This document shows, in pieces, positions 36,868 to 46,998 of a stretch of DNA of 64,000 nt; the stretch's first letter is position 1; each line of letters starts with the position of its first letter. Where the stretch lies: NCBI RefSeq assembly GCF_004770765.1, contig NZ_RQFK01000007.1:62001-126000 (forward strand), written 5' to 3'. The position numbers and the translations under genes are program-made. The notes below the pieces were generated by a model that was not told where the DNA came from, searched no databases, and worked only from the letters and a program-made list of their open reading frames with translations. The DNA is from Leptospira noumeaensis. GTDB taxonomy: Bacteria > Spirochaetota > Leptospiria > Leptospirales > Leptospiraceae.

Positions 36868-38052
36868 GTGAGTCTAAAGGACGATATAGAGTTTCTATAT
36901 TGGGAGGGAGTCAGGGCCGCAACGCCCGAATACCTTTCCCATTCCTTTTGGAAGGAACATCCTCATTTATGTGATTTATTTTCCAACCCCAAAAAAAAGA
37001 ATTATGTTTTTGCTTTGGGCAAAGCAGCTCATTCGATGGTTTTGTCGTTTTTGGATTTTTTTCCTGTGGATGCCGGTTTTGTTCTTACAAAATACAATCA
37101 TCTTCCGGATGAAGTCAGATCTAAAGGACAAATGGGAGTATTAAAATGTAGGGAGGCGGCTCATCCCATTCCGGATTACAATTCAGAAAAATATTCTCGC
37201 GAAGTTTTATCTGAACTGATGGATCTTGGTGAAGACCACCAATTGATTGTTTTGTTGTCAGGAGGAGGTTCTAGTTTATTTGAGATTCCTGAATCTGGAC
37301 TCCATTTAGAAAACCTGATCCAACTGAATCAAGCCTTGTTAAAAGAAGGACTTCCTATCCAAGAAATCAATCGAAGAAGAAAAGAGTTTTCAGCAGTAAA
37401 AGCGGGTAAGTTACTTGGGAAACTAAATCCTCTTGTAAAAGTATATACTTTTGTGATATCAGATGTTTTAGGTGATGATCCCAACGTCATTGCTTCGGCC
37501 CCAACTTATCCTGGAAGTGAATACTATCTTATGGGGAATTTATCCAATTCTCTATCTGCAATTCAAAAAAAGGCAATGGATTTAGGTTACGAAGTAAAAA
37601 CGATTTCTGATTCGTGGGATAAGTCCAGTGAAGACACCGCAAAACGAGCGTTTATGGAATTAATCCAAGCCAACTCAAATCCTAACAAACAGGTTATATT
37701 GTTCGGTGGAGAATTAGTTTGTCCAGTTTTTGGGGATGGGTTAGGGGGGCGTAACCAAGAGGCCGCGTTACGAATGGCGATACTCTCGTCTTCTTTAAAA
37801 ATCGATCGGGAGTGGTTGTTTTTATCTTGTGGCACTGACGGAACCGATGGTCCAACGGATGCAGCAGGCGGAATCATTGGGCCAGATAGTTTTGATTTGA
37901 TGATAAAAAGAGGATGGGATCCTAGAGCAGAACTAATGCGTTCGAACTCCTATCCAATCCTCAAAGATTCAAATGCACTGCTTTTTACTGGTGCCACGGG
38001 AACCAATGTTAATGATATCATCATTCTTTTGTTAGCTGAAAGGAATTCTTGA
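36868..38052 (+). CDS. Glycerate 2-kinase (DUF4147/MOFRL type)
   Basis: This 394-residue protein has A-L-G-K-A-A near residue 51, the L-L-S-G-G-G-S-S-L motif at about 133, then I-N-R-R-R-K-E-F-S-A-V-K-A-G-K-L and I-S-D-V-L-G-D-D-P. The C-terminal MOFRL domain has G-G-R-N-Q-E-A-A-L and G-T-D-G-T-D-G-P-T-D-A-A-G. It phosphorylates glycerate to 2-phosphoglycerate. The start is GTG at 36868 with AAGGA upstream, 6 bases after the fusion gene. Its last 21 bases overlap the convergent secernin gene. Confidence 0.92.
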   Translation: MSLKDDIEFLYWEGVRAATPEYLSHSFWKEHPHLCDLFSNPKKKNYVFALGKAAHSMVLSFLDFFPVDAGFVLTKYNHLPDEVRSKGQMGVLKCREAAHPIPDYNSEKYSREVLSELMDLGEDHQLIVLLSGGGSSLFEIPESGLHLENLIQLNQALLKEGLPIQEINRRRKEFSAVKAGKLLGKLNPLVKVYTFVISDVLGDDPNVIASAPTYPGSEYYLMGNLSNSLSAIQKKAMDLGYEVKTISDSWDKSSEDTAKRAFMELIQANSNPNKQVILFGGELVCPVFGDGLGGRNQEAALRMAILSSSLKIDREWLFLSCGTDGTDGPTDAAGGIIGPDSFDLMIKRGWDPRAELMRSNSYPILKDSNALLFTGATGTNVNDIIILLLAERNS

Positions 38053-39378
38053 TTTTTTATTTTGTCCTGACCAATAAATTTGGAAAAATGGATTTTGCCA
38101 TCTGCTCCTTCCTATTTTTACCTGTAACAACTCTTCATCTATTTTTTTTAATATATTGACATGATCTTTTAAAAATCGCCATTGAGTTTCTTCTTTTTTG
38201 GGAAGAGAAAGCTTTTCTTTTGACAAATTTAAAATTGATTCTTGTAACCCGGTGAGTGCAGGGACAAGGATAGATCGAACGGATTGGTAATCAAAATTTG
38301 ATTTTCTAGCAACTGATTCATGTAACCACCATAAAGTTTCTGAATAAGTTGAATTCGAGATTAGGCTCGATGAATCGATAAAGTTCTTTGTTCCGAAAAA
38401 GAAAGGTTTGAAAAGACTGAGGCAAGGTGAGGACGTTCCTGTATAAAATATACGAAGTGGATCTTGGTTTGTCTCCGATGTATCCCATTCTACAATTAAA
38501 CTTCCATTGGTTTGGTTGGGAGTTGCAAGTCCCGTTGCATGTAAACAAAGTGATTTCATTGAAGAGGAAGATGGTTCAAACTCATCAGTTTCTATTGGAT
38601 GAGTTTTTAAAGTTTCCATCGCTTGTTTAATTGTATAATGAGTGTTAATCTTTTCTAAATTTTCTGCGGTTTTTTCGTGTAATTTCCTTCTCTCTTTACA
38701 ATGACTCATATAAGTATAAAAATGATCACTGAAATGGTTTTTAAAAGAGAATTCTTTTCCCTGTTTTACTTTTAGTTTATCAATTAAGTTTGAAGACGAG
38801 TATTCAAAATCTGATCCAATCGTTAGTCCATTGGATATAGCATAAAACGAATCAATTTTTTTTGCTACCCAATACCTGTCAGCTGTTTCTAAAACATAAC
38901 CATCGGTTCTATCTGCGATGATGAAACTATTATGGTAAAAAAACGAGCGGTTTTCGTAACCACCGCAGGCATCTTGCCCATAGGTTTCCAATAACTCTGT
39001 GATGAGGAATAATCCATCTTTTGCAGATTTACATCTTTCTAAAGCCAGGCGGATTAAATCCATTCCCGTTAAACCATTGTTTTGTTTCTTTATTTTTAAG
39101 TTTGTAAAAACGGCTTCGTTTCCAATGCAGAGGCCAAATTCATTGACTCCCATTTCAGCCCCCCACATATGAAAGGGCTTACTTAAAAATACTTCGTAAG
39201 TAATAGGGTTTTGCGGAATTTCTATGTATGTCGTTCTTACCGTACTTCCTTTCCCATATTCCATCCGTGGGAGATGGAGGATCGATTGTGCTTCGTTTGG
39301 TTCTCGATCTGAGTTTTTGGAAAAGATTCTTTTTTGTGTACTTGTAAATTTTTCAGTGGCAAGGGAGGTATCGCACAT
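38032..39378 (-). CDS. Secernin-type C69 peptidase (Ntn hydrolase)
   Basis: This 448-residue protein begins M-C-D-T-S and then has F-S-K-N-S-D-R-E-P-N-E-A-Q, the secernin / peptidase C69 signature. Cys2 would be the N-terminal nucleophile after Met removal. Further conserved stretches are W-G-A-E-M-G-V-N-E-F-G-L-C-I-G-N-E-A and Y-V-L-E-T-A. Dipeptidase-like activity is known for the C69 family, but secernins are poorly defined biochemically. No signal peptide is present, so it is cytoplasmic. It converges on and overlaps the glycerate kinase gene. Confidence 0.88.
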   Translation of the reverse strand: MCDTSLATEKFTSTQKRIFSKNSDREPNEAQSILHLPRMEYGKGSTVRTTYIEIPQNPITYEVFLSKPFHMWGAEMGVNEFGLCIGNEAVFTNLKIKKQNNGLTGMDLIRLALERCKSAKDGLFLITELLETYGQDACGGYENRSFFYHNSFIIADRTDGYVLETADRYWVAKKIDSFYAISNGLTIGSDFEYSSSNLIDKLKVKQGKEFSFKNHFSDHFYTYMSHCKERRKLHEKTAENLEKINTHYTIKQAMETLKTHPIETDEFEPSSSSMKSLCLHATGLATPNQTNGSLIVEWDTSETNQDPLRIFYTGTSSPCLSLFKPFFFGTKNFIDSSSLISNSTYSETLWWLHESVARKSNFDYQSVRSILVPALTGLQESILNLSKEKLSLPKKEETQWRFLKDHVNILKKIDEELLQVKIGRSRWQNPFFQIYWSGQNKKSRIPFS

Positions 39379-39432
39379 TCTAGAATGTTAAACAGATTTC
39401 TTTCAAAATACAAGACCAAATCAATTAAGAAT

Positions 39433-41943
39433 ATGCCTTCCATCCCAAAACAAATTTCAGAATTCATTCTTATGGGTTTAACCCAAGAACAAGTCAAAGA
39501 AAACCGCAACAAATACGGTGCCAATGAAATCATTTCCTCACAAAAGAAAGGGATTTTTTTGATGTTGTTTGGGGTTGTCACCGAACCAATGATTTTGCTT
39601 CTCATTTCCATAAGTATTGTTTATTTACTTTTAGGGGATCTTGGGGAAGCAATCCTACTTTTGTTTTCAGTTATTGGAATCATTACTATTACCTTCATTC
39701 AGGAGAAAAAAACAGAAACGGCTATCTCTGCTCTCCGTTCCCTTGCCAGTCCCAGAACCAATGCCATTCGCGACAAACAAATCATTCGTATCGAAGGTAA
39801 AGATGTTGTGTTTGGTGATTTATTAATTTTAAACGAAGGGGATAGGGTGCCTGCCGATTCAGAACTGATTTCGGATCGGATGTTTTCTTGTGATGAATCT
39901 CTGTTAACGGGAGAATCTGTTCCCGTTTCTAAATCGCAATCGGAAGTAGTTTATTGTGGATCGTTAGTTGTTAGTGGTGAAGGTGTTTGTCGTGTTAGAG
40001 CCGTTGGAAACCATACAGAAATAGGAAAAATTGGCCGAAAGATTGCAGATGAAGCAGTAGGAAGAACTTTACTGGAGTTAGAAGTCGCAAGGCTTGTTCG
40101 TAATTTATTCATCGTAGCAGCTACTTTATGTGTTGTGCTTGCCCTTTATTTTGGGATTTCCAAAAGCCAGTGGTTACAAGGATTACTTTCAGGTTTGACA
40201 CTTGCGATTGGTTTGATGCCAGAGGAACTTCCTTTGGTACTAACAATATTTTTTGCATTAGGTGCTTTTCGGCTGAGTACAAAAAACGTTTTAGTTAGAC
40301 GTTCTTCCATTATCGAAACGTTAGGTGCAGCCACTGTGCTTTGTTCTGATAAAACAGGAACCATCACACAAAACAAAATGAAAGTCGGGATCGTTTTGAC
40401 CAAATCGGAAAAAGTGGAACTAAACCCCAATTTGAAGATCTCGGAGGCTACAAAAGATTTACTTCAAATTGCTCATTCTGCATCCAAACATCCGAGTTTT
40501 GACCCTATGGATATTGCAATTTCCGATTGTTTGCATTTATATGACCAAGTGGATGATTCGGCCCTTATTTCTGTTCGCGATTTTCCTTTAACTCCTGTCC
40601 AATTAACAATGGTTCGTGTACTAAAAGAAAAGGATTCGTATATTAGTTATGCCAAAGGTTCTCCTGAAGCAATTTTTGAACTTTGTCAGTTTGATCCATC
40701 GGAGTCTACGTTTTGGACAAATAAAACCAATGAACTGGCAAAAGATGGATATCGTGTTTTGGGAGTCGCAAAATCAAAATCACCATTGAGTCAAATCCCT
40801 GAAGATAGAGATGGTTGTGAATATTTGTTTTATGGTCTATTGGCATTTTTAGATCCGATCAGAGAGATTGTTCCCTTAGCTGTCAAAACAGCTTATGAAT
40901 CTGGGATTCGTGTGATTATGATTACGGGTGATTATCCAGAGACTGCTAAAAACATTGCAGGACAAATCGGACTAAAGAATCCGGAGATAGTTTATACCGG
41001 AAAAGATTTTTCGAATTTAAGTGAAGAAAAAATGTTATCTGTTATTCGCAATTGTAATATTTTTTCAAGGGTTAGTCCCGAAGACAAATGGCAGATTGTT
41101 CGCATGTTAAAAGCTGATGGTGAGATAGTCGCTATGACTGGGGATGGTGTGAATGATGCCCCAGCTTTGCGAACTGCAAATATAGGTGTTGCCATGGGGG
41201 AAAGAGGAACTGACGTAGCACGAGAAGCTTCCGACATTGTTTTGTTAGATGATTCCTTCTCATCAATTTTAGAATCGGTTCGGATTGGTAGACAGATTTT
41301 TGATAATTTAAAGAAAGCCTTAGGTTATATAATTGGCGTTCATATTCCGATTGTTGGGATTACGTTTTTTCCGATCCTCTTCGATTGGCCTATCATTGTG
41401 TTATCAGCCATCCATATTGTTTTTATGGAAATGGTCATTGATCCCACTTGTACAATTGTATTTGAAAAGGAATCCGCAGAATCTGATTTGATGAAACGAA
41501 AACCGAGAGAAACATCTGAGCCCCTTTTGGATCGGGAATTGTTTATCAATTCTCTGATCCAAGGTGCTATTTCTTTGATTTCCGTAGTTTCTTCCTACTG
41601 GATCACCGAATGGTTTTTGAAGGGAAATTCTCCGCCCCAAGTAGTGAGTACGGCGACCTTCGTTACATTAGTATTCTCGAATTTATTTTTAATTTTGGCC
41701 AATCGGTCATTACACGAATCTATGTGGAGCCGGATGCGGGTTCCTAACCCAATCATTCTATATGTTTTTGCGGGAACGATCGCTGTTTTAATATTGTCCA
41801 TATATTTGCCCGGGATGAATGCCATGTTTCGATTTGTCCCACTCAATTTTCTGCAATTATTCTCGGCGATACTGGTTGCATTTGTGGGAGTATTGTTCTA
41901 CGATATGACAAAACTTTTAGTTTCGAAATTACTTCGTGGCTGA
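39433..41943 (+). CDS. Cation-transporting P-type ATPase, P2-like
   Basis: This is about 836 residues from the ATG at 39433, chosen because the cation-ATPase N domain (G-L-T-Q-E-Q-V) begins shortly after. Upstream in-frame starts at 39385 and 39334 would approach or enter the divergent secernin gene. It has L-L-T-G-E-S, the phosphorylation site D306-K-T-G-T-I-T and G-D-G-V-N-D-A-P. The M4 motif is P-E-E-L-P-L, not the P-E-G-L-P of Ca2+ pumps, so the ion is uncertain. The C-terminal helices resemble the Ca2+/Mn2+ group. Confidence 0.88.
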   Translation: MPSIPKQISEFILMGLTQEQVKENRNKYGANEIISSQKKGIFLMLFGVVTEPMILLLISISIVYLLLGDLGEAILLLFSVIGIITITFIQEKKTETAISALRSLASPRTNAIRDKQIIRIEGKDVVFGDLLILNEGDRVPADSELISDRMFSCDESLLTGESVPVSKSQSEVVYCGSLVVSGEGVCRVRAVGNHTEIGKIGRKIADEAVGRTLLELEVARLVRNLFIVAATLCVVLALYFGISKSQWLQGLLSGLTLAIGLMPEELPLVLTIFFALGAFRLSTKNVLVRRSSIIETLGAATVLCSDKTGTITQNKMKVGIVLTKSEKVELNPNLKISEATKDLLQIAHSASKHPSFDPMDIAISDCLHLYDQVDDSALISVRDFPLTPVQLTMVRVLKEKDSYISYAKGSPEAIFELCQFDPSESTFWTNKTNELAKDGYRVLGVAKSKSPLSQIPEDRDGCEYLFYGLLAFLDPIREIVPLAVKTAYESGIRVIMITGDYPETAKNIAGQIGLKNPEIVYTGKDFSNLSEEKMLSVIRNCNIFSRVSPEDKWQIVRMLKADGEIVAMTGDGVNDAPALRTANIGVAMGERGTDVAREASDIVLLDDSFSSILESVRIGRQIFDNLKKALGYIIGVHIPIVGITFFPILFDWPIIVLSAIHIVFMEMVIDPTCTIVFEKESAESDLMKRKPRETSEPLLDRELFINSLIQGAISLISVVSSYWITEWFLKGNSPPQVVSTATFVTLVFSNLFLILANRSLHESMWSRMRVPNPIILYVFAGTIAVLILSIYLPGMNAMFRFVPLNFLQLFSAILVAFVGVLFYDMTKLLVSKLLRG

Positions 41944-41980
41944 CATACATGGAGTCTATTTCCAAACTTAGTAAAAGCTT

Positions 41981-42847
41981 ATGATAGAACTCTTCTTTCC
42001 CAAAAAGTATTCTGCTCTTTGTTTGAAATCTGCCTTTTTTGGTTTTTTTGCCCATACTGGATTTGTTCGTGGGTTACAAGAAATTGGCTTTAAACCAGCA
42101 ATTGTCACAGGTTCCAGCTCGGGGGCAATGATCGGTGCTTTGTATGCGACGGGTCGTGAAATGGTGGACTTTGAATCCTTAGTTTTGGGATTAAAGAAAA
42201 AGGATTTTTGGGAAGGAAATTCAATCACTATGTTTGGTCGTTTGTTACGGAAAGGTTTGAATGGTTACAGTGGTGTTCTTACTGGGAAGGCCACACGTAA
42301 AATTCTTTATCCTTACCTAGGTAATCAAAAGTTTTCCGACTTACCCATTAAACTTGGAATCGCTGTTTCTAATCTTTCCAAAAATAAACGAGAACTTATT
42401 ACGGAAGGCAACGTTCTTGATGCGGTAATGGCATCCATTGCATTTCCCTTTTTGTATGAAGTGCAGGAATTTCAAGGCCAGGAATTTTTAGATGGTGGGA
42501 TTGGCGATGGTGAACCCATCAAAGAATTAATTTTAGACCCAAGTATCGATAGAATTGTCATTCATCAAATCAATAATCATAGACCACTCAGTCGAAACAC
42601 CATGAAGCGAGCATTAGATGCTTCAGTACAAATCATTGAATCAGAAACAGAAGATTTAAAATCTCTCTTAGCAAAAGAAAAAGGAAAAAAACTAATCCGT
42701 CTGGAAACAAATACTCCTTATTTATCGCCTAATGATTTTTCAAAAGGGAAATTTGCTCTGGCTGAAGGTCGAGGGACGGCCTACAGACATAAAGCAGAAA
42801 TTTTAGGTGATTTGGAACTTCCTATTTTCGGGTTTTTAAATCAATAA
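41981..42847 (+). CDS. Patatin-like phospholipase
   Basis: This 288-residue protein has the nucleophile elbow G-S-S-S-G at about residues 43-47 and the catalytic dyad Asp in D-G-G at about 169-171, the patatin Ser-Asp pair. The glycine-rich oxyanion loop at the start is weaker (K-S-A-F-F-G-F-F-A-H) than the usual G-G-G-x-R-G. No signal peptide is seen. It probably hydrolyses phospholipid or other acyl esters. It lies 8 bases before a hybrid kinase gene and 37 bases after the ATPase gene. Confidence 0.87.
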   Translation: MIELFFPKKYSALCLKSAFFGFFAHTGFVRGLQEIGFKPAIVTGSSSGAMIGALYATGREMVDFESLVLGLKKKDFWEGNSITMFGRLLRKGLNGYSGVLTGKATRKILYPYLGNQKFSDLPIKLGIAVSNLSKNKRELITEGNVLDAVMASIAFPFLYEVQEFQGQEFLDGGIGDGEPIKELILDPSIDRIVIHQINNHRPLSRNTMKRALDASVQIIESETEDLKSLLAKEKGKKLIRLETNTPYLSPNDFSKGKFALAEGRGTAYRHKAEILGDLELPIFGFLNQ

Positions 42848-42855
42848 AGGAACCA

Positions 42856-44781
42856 ATGGACATCCAAAAGAAACTCAATGTACTTGTTGTTGAAGATTCA
42901 GTTACTTCTTACAAAGCAATTGTTTCTGTACTTCAAAACTTCGGGTTTTCAATTTTTTCAGAAAGAGCTGAATGGAAAGCCGAGTTTGAACAACTAATCG
43001 CTGATGAAAAATGGGATATTGTTATTTCTGATTTTTATCTTCCTGATTTTGACGGTCGTTATGTGATTACCAGAGTCAAAGAAGTCAATCCTGATTTACC
43101 AGTGATTCTTGTAACAGAGTTTTTGCCAGAAGAAGCGGGATCCGAGTTTCTTAATTTAGGTGCATCCGAGTTTTTACCCAAATCGTCAATCATCAAACTT
43201 CCGTTTGTCGTAAATCGTGAATTAGAAGCCTATAGGTTAAAGGTATCTCAAAAAAAAGCTTGGGATATGTTAGTTCACGGAGAAGAACTTCTCACTCGTT
43301 CTCAAAGAATTTCTCATTTAGGACATTTTGAAGTTATATTTCCTGAAAAAAATACCTTATGGTCTTTGGAATTGTATAGAATTTTGGGATTTGATTTCGG
43401 TGAAATCCCGCTGATGGAAAAGGTTTGGTCATTGTTAGATGAACCGGAACACGATCATATCAAAGTAGTTTGGGAAGAACTTTTAAAAGACAATCATTCT
43501 AAAGAAATGATAGTTACATTAAATACCAAACTTGGTAGGAAAAAAGTTAACTTATGGTTGGAAGCGGAACGATTTGACGATTTTAGATACAGGATTTTTG
43601 GAACCATTCATGATATATCCGATGTTTCTGAATTGGAACATTCGATTCAAGTCAACGAACAGCTGTTTAAAGGTATTTTTAATAATTCTTCTCAAGCAAT
43701 TTTTCTTTTAGACTTACAGGGTCATGTCATTCGAATGAATCGTAATGCTGTACTGTCCTTTGAACGGGATGAAACGGACATTCAAGGATTGGAGCTAATT
43801 CGCTCTGTATTTTCCAATTCGGATGAAGAATCGATAAAAAAACTGACTTATGGGATGAAACTTTCGTTAAAAAACCAAAGTTTTGAAGTATTTGTAAGGT
43901 ATAGTTTGTCGGATGGACGAGAAAAATATTTTGACTGCGACTTTTACCCTCTTACGGATCCATCTGGAAAAATTATCTATATAGTTTTAGAAGCAAAAGA
44001 TATTACAGAAAAAATAGTATTGGAACGGGCTTATGCACAGTCACAAAAATTGGAAGCACTCGGTACCTTTGCCGGTGGGATTGCCCACGATTTTAACAAC
44101 CTTTTAACTCCAATGATGGCTTATGTTTCGTATTTGAATTCTGAATGGTCTAAAAACGATACAGACGAATCTATTAAAAAATCTTTACCGGCGATTGAAG
44201 GAATTTCTAAATCTTTGGATCGTGCTAAAAATTTGATCCAACAAATTCTTACTTATTCCAAAATTGATAATTCCGTTTCCAAACAATTGGATCTAAGAGA
44301 ACAACTTTTGCAGGTATTACAAGAAGTAAGAGTTGTATCTTCGAATCAAATCGTTTTGTCTACTGATTTAGGAAATGAACCGGCTTTCGTAAATGCCGAC
44401 CCCATTCAAATTTTTCAAATCCTCTCCAATCTCTATGAAAACGCGGTGTTTGCGTTACAAGAGAATCCAGACCCTAAAATTACAATTTCTCTTTCCAAGG
44501 TGTCCTACGAAAAATCGGAACTATTACATGTTGGATTTATGAAAAATACAGAATATTGGAAATTGGGGTTTGCAGATAACGGCTCAGGAATTGCTCCTGA
44601 AATTATCGAAAAAATTTTTGACCCCTTTTTTACTACAAAAGGAGGCAAAGGAACGGGGCTGGGACTACCCATCATATATGGAATTATGGTAAAAATGGGT
44701 GGAACCATATTAGTTAACTCCAGTTTGGGGGTGGGAACAGAGTTTGATTTGTATTTTCCCGCATGGCGAACTATGTTTTAA
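42856..44781 (+). CDS. Cytoplasmic histidine kinase with N-terminal receiver and PAS domains
   Basis: This 641-residue protein has a receiver domain (residues 8-125, V-V-E-D-S and I-S-D-F-Y-L-P-D). Two PAS regions follow (about 145-260 and 265-395). The phosphoacceptor H411 lies in G-G-I-A-H-D-F-N-N-L-L-T-P, and the HATPase has F-A-D-N-G-S-G-I-A and G-T-G-L-G-L-P. There are no membrane helices. The receiver first, kinase last order suggests a relay whose input is another kinase. It is followed 45 bases later by another hybrid kinase gene. Confidence 0.92.
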   Translation: MDIQKKLNVLVVEDSVTSYKAIVSVLQNFGFSIFSERAEWKAEFEQLIADEKWDIVISDFYLPDFDGRYVITRVKEVNPDLPVILVTEFLPEEAGSEFLNLGASEFLPKSSIIKLPFVVNRELEAYRLKVSQKKAWDMLVHGEELLTRSQRISHLGHFEVIFPEKNTLWSLELYRILGFDFGEIPLMEKVWSLLDEPEHDHIKVVWEELLKDNHSKEMIVTLNTKLGRKKVNLWLEAERFDDFRYRIFGTIHDISDVSELEHSIQVNEQLFKGIFNNSSQAIFLLDLQGHVIRMNRNAVLSFERDETDIQGLELIRSVFSNSDEESIKKLTYGMKLSLKNQSFEVFVRYSLSDGREKYFDCDFYPLTDPSGKIIYIVLEAKDITEKIVLERAYAQSQKLEALGTFAGGIAHDFNNLLTPMMAYVSYLNSEWSKNDTDESIKKSLPAIEGISKSLDRAKNLIQQILTYSKIDNSVSKQLDLREQLLQVLQEVRVVSSNQIVLSTDLGNEPAFVNADPIQIFQILSNLYENAVFALQENPDPKITISLSKVSYEKSELLHVGFMKNTEYWKLGFADNGSGIAPEIIEKIFDPFFTTKGGKGTGLGLPIIYGIMVKMGGTILVNSSLGVGTEFDLYFPAWRTMF

Positions 44782-44826
44782 TCTATTGACAAATTCCTGT
44801 TATTCGGTTACCTATTTCATGATTCC

Positions 44827-46998
44827 GTGAGTTATTTCCTAAGAAAACGCTTTGAGTCACTCTACATAGGTTTCCTATGGGGGTTACTCATATTGCTTTT
44901 TTTTTCTTCCTTTTTTTTCTTCTATCAAGTGTATGAAAGTCGAATGGATCGAATTTCATTTGAAGATAAAAGTCGTTGGAATGCTCAGCTAAATGATTAT
45001 GCTTCTTATCTAAAAGATGCAGAGACTAGTGGGAGAGGATATCTTCTTACGGGTGACCCCGATTTTTTAGGACCTTATAAAAATGCGATTATTTTACTAG
45101 CTAAACTCGAAACAGACCTTCGAGCTGGATGCGAAGATATTTATAAAGATGACCTTGATTTGATCATCCGGGCCAATCAATCCAAAATGGAATTTATACA
45201 TGGATATGTAAGTAATTATTCCAGAAAAATATTTTATAAGGCTGATTTTTTAGAAAGTAAAAGGCGTATGAACGTCTTTCGTACAGCAGTCAAAAACTTA
45301 CTTAATAAAAAGTTAGAGAAAGAAAATATTGAAAATGAAAAGGCTCGTAAATTTACAATTCGATTGGTCGCAGTTTCAGGCGGTTTTTTCTTTCTTCTGT
45401 CCATACTTATCTTGTGGATGATTTTTGTATTAAAACGAAATGCACAAATTTTAGTAGAGAAAGAGTTGGTGGAAGATCGTCTCTATGAAATAGATGACTT
45501 ATATCACAATTCACCTGTTGGGTTTCATAGTTTAGATGCTAATGGATACTTTGTTAAAGTCAATCACACAGAATGTGATTGGTTGGGTTATTCAGCAGAG
45601 GAATTAATTGGAAAAGTTAGGTGGCCTGATATTTTAACAGAGGAAAGTCGGGAGACCTTCCAGAGAAACTTTCCGGTATTTAAAGAGGCGGGAAACATTG
45701 AAAACTTAAGATTTGAAGTATTACGTAAAGATGGAAGTTCTTTGTTTTTAAATCTTTCTGCAACTGCTATTTATTCAAAAAACAATGAAATGATCAGATC
45801 CAGGTCTGTTTTACTTGATATCTCTCAGATGGTTCAATACGAAAGAGAATTGATTGAATCAAGGGTTCGAGCAGAGGATGCAAACCGTGCGAAGTCTGAA
45901 TTTCTTTCCAGTATGAGTCATGAATTACGGACACCACTGAATGCCGTCATTGGTCTTTCTATGTTGCTTATGGAAGAAAATCCAAAACCAGAACAGGTTG
46001 AATATCTAAAAAACTTACGTTTCTCCAGCGAAACACTTCTTACTTTAATCAATGATATCTTGGATTTTAATAAAATCGAAGAACATATGATTATTATTGA
46101 AGAAATTGATTTTAGTTTAAAAGAGTTTATAAGTTCTATTTCTACATCTTTTGCAGTTAAAGCGAAAGAACAACTTTTATTGTTTCGAGAAGAGATCGAT
46201 CCAAATCTGCCTGAATTCATTCGTTTTGATCCAACAAGAATGTTGCAAGTGATGAATAATTTATTATCCAATGCAATTAAGTTTACTAAGGAAGGTTCCA
46301 TTACTCTACGTGTATTGTTATTAGAGAAACAAGAAGAAGATGTTTTGATTCGTTTTGAGGTGGTGGATACTGGTATTGGTATATCACAAGATAAACTCAA
46401 ATATGTATTTGAAAAATTCACTCAAGCAAGCCAAGACACTACCAGAAAATACGGTGGTTCTGGACTTGGTCTTGCGATCTCAAAAGGCCTTGTGGAGTTA
46501 ATGAAAGGAAAATTGGAATTGGAATCGGAACTAGAAAAAGGATCTAAATTTTCATTCACTTTCCCTTGTAAAATAGGTCATTCTAAATCCTCTCCAAATA
46601 CTTTTTTATTAAAGGAAACCAAGGATTTAGTTGGAAAAAGAATTTTGATTGCTGATGATATTGAAATCAATCGCTCGATTGTGATTCGTTTTCTCAAACG
46701 TTGGGGTGTCGAGTATGAAGAAGCTACCGACGGCGCGGAAGTCATACTTAAGTTGTCCAATGGAAAAATTGATTTGATACTTATGGACTTACATATGCCG
46801 AATGTTGATGGTTATATGGCGACAAAACAAATTCGTGAAACGGAAAAGTGGAGTCAAATACCAATCATTGCTCTGACGGCATCAGCTCAATTAGAAACAC
46901 AGGAAAAAATTCACTCAGTCGGAATGAACGATTTTATCTCCAAACCTTTTTATCCAAATGATTTATACCAGAAGTTATTAAATTGGGTGCCAGATTAG
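44827..46998 (+). CDS. Membrane hybrid histidine kinase (CHASE3-PAS-HisKA-HATPase-REC)
   Basis: This 723-residue protein begins with GTG at 44827. Helix 1 is at about residues 15-37, a CHASE3-like periplasmic region at 40-180 (G-R-G-Y-L-L-T-G) and helix 2 at about 184-206. A PAS domain spans 222-345; H365 is in M-S-H-E-L-R-T-P-L-N. The ATPase domain carries N-N-L-L-S-N-A-I-K-F-T. The C-terminal receiver has D654 in L-M-D-L-H-M-P. This is the standard hybrid kinase plan that hands phosphate to an Hpt protein, none of which is adjacent. Its stop overlaps the convergent SpoIIE gene by 4 bases. Confidence 0.93.
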   Translation: MSYFLRKRFESLYIGFLWGLLILLFFSSFFFFYQVYESRMDRISFEDKSRWNAQLNDYASYLKDAETSGRGYLLTGDPDFLGPYKNAIILLAKLETDLRAGCEDIYKDDLDLIIRANQSKMEFIHGYVSNYSRKIFYKADFLESKRRMNVFRTAVKNLLNKKLEKENIENEKARKFTIRLVAVSGGFFFLLSILILWMIFVLKRNAQILVEKELVEDRLYEIDDLYHNSPVGFHSLDANGYFVKVNHTECDWLGYSAEELIGKVRWPDILTEESRETFQRNFPVFKEAGNIENLRFEVLRKDGSSLFLNLSATAIYSKNNEMIRSRSVLLDISQMVQYERELIESRVRAEDANRAKSEFLSSMSHELRTPLNAVIGLSMLLMEENPKPEQVEYLKNLRFSSETLLTLINDILDFNKIEEHMIIIEEIDFSLKEFISSISTSFAVKAKEQLLLFREEIDPNLPEFIRFDPTRMLQVMNNLLSNAIKFTKEGSITLRVLLLEKQEEDVLIRFEVVDTGIGISQDKLKYVFEKFTQASQDTTRKYGGSGLGLAISKGLVELMKGKLELESELEKGSKFSFTFPCKIGHSKSSPNTFLLKETKDLVGKRILIADDIEINRSIVIRFLKRWGVEYEEATDGAEVILKLSNGKIDLILMDLHMPNVDGYMATKQIRETEKWSQIPIIALTASAQLETQEKIHSVGMNDFISKPFYPNDLYQKLLNWVPD

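Noticed and set aside
45918..46421. Minus-strand ORF of 167 codons
   Set aside because: Antisense to the HisKA/HATPase region of the hybrid kinase; Ser-rich shadow of the coding strand.
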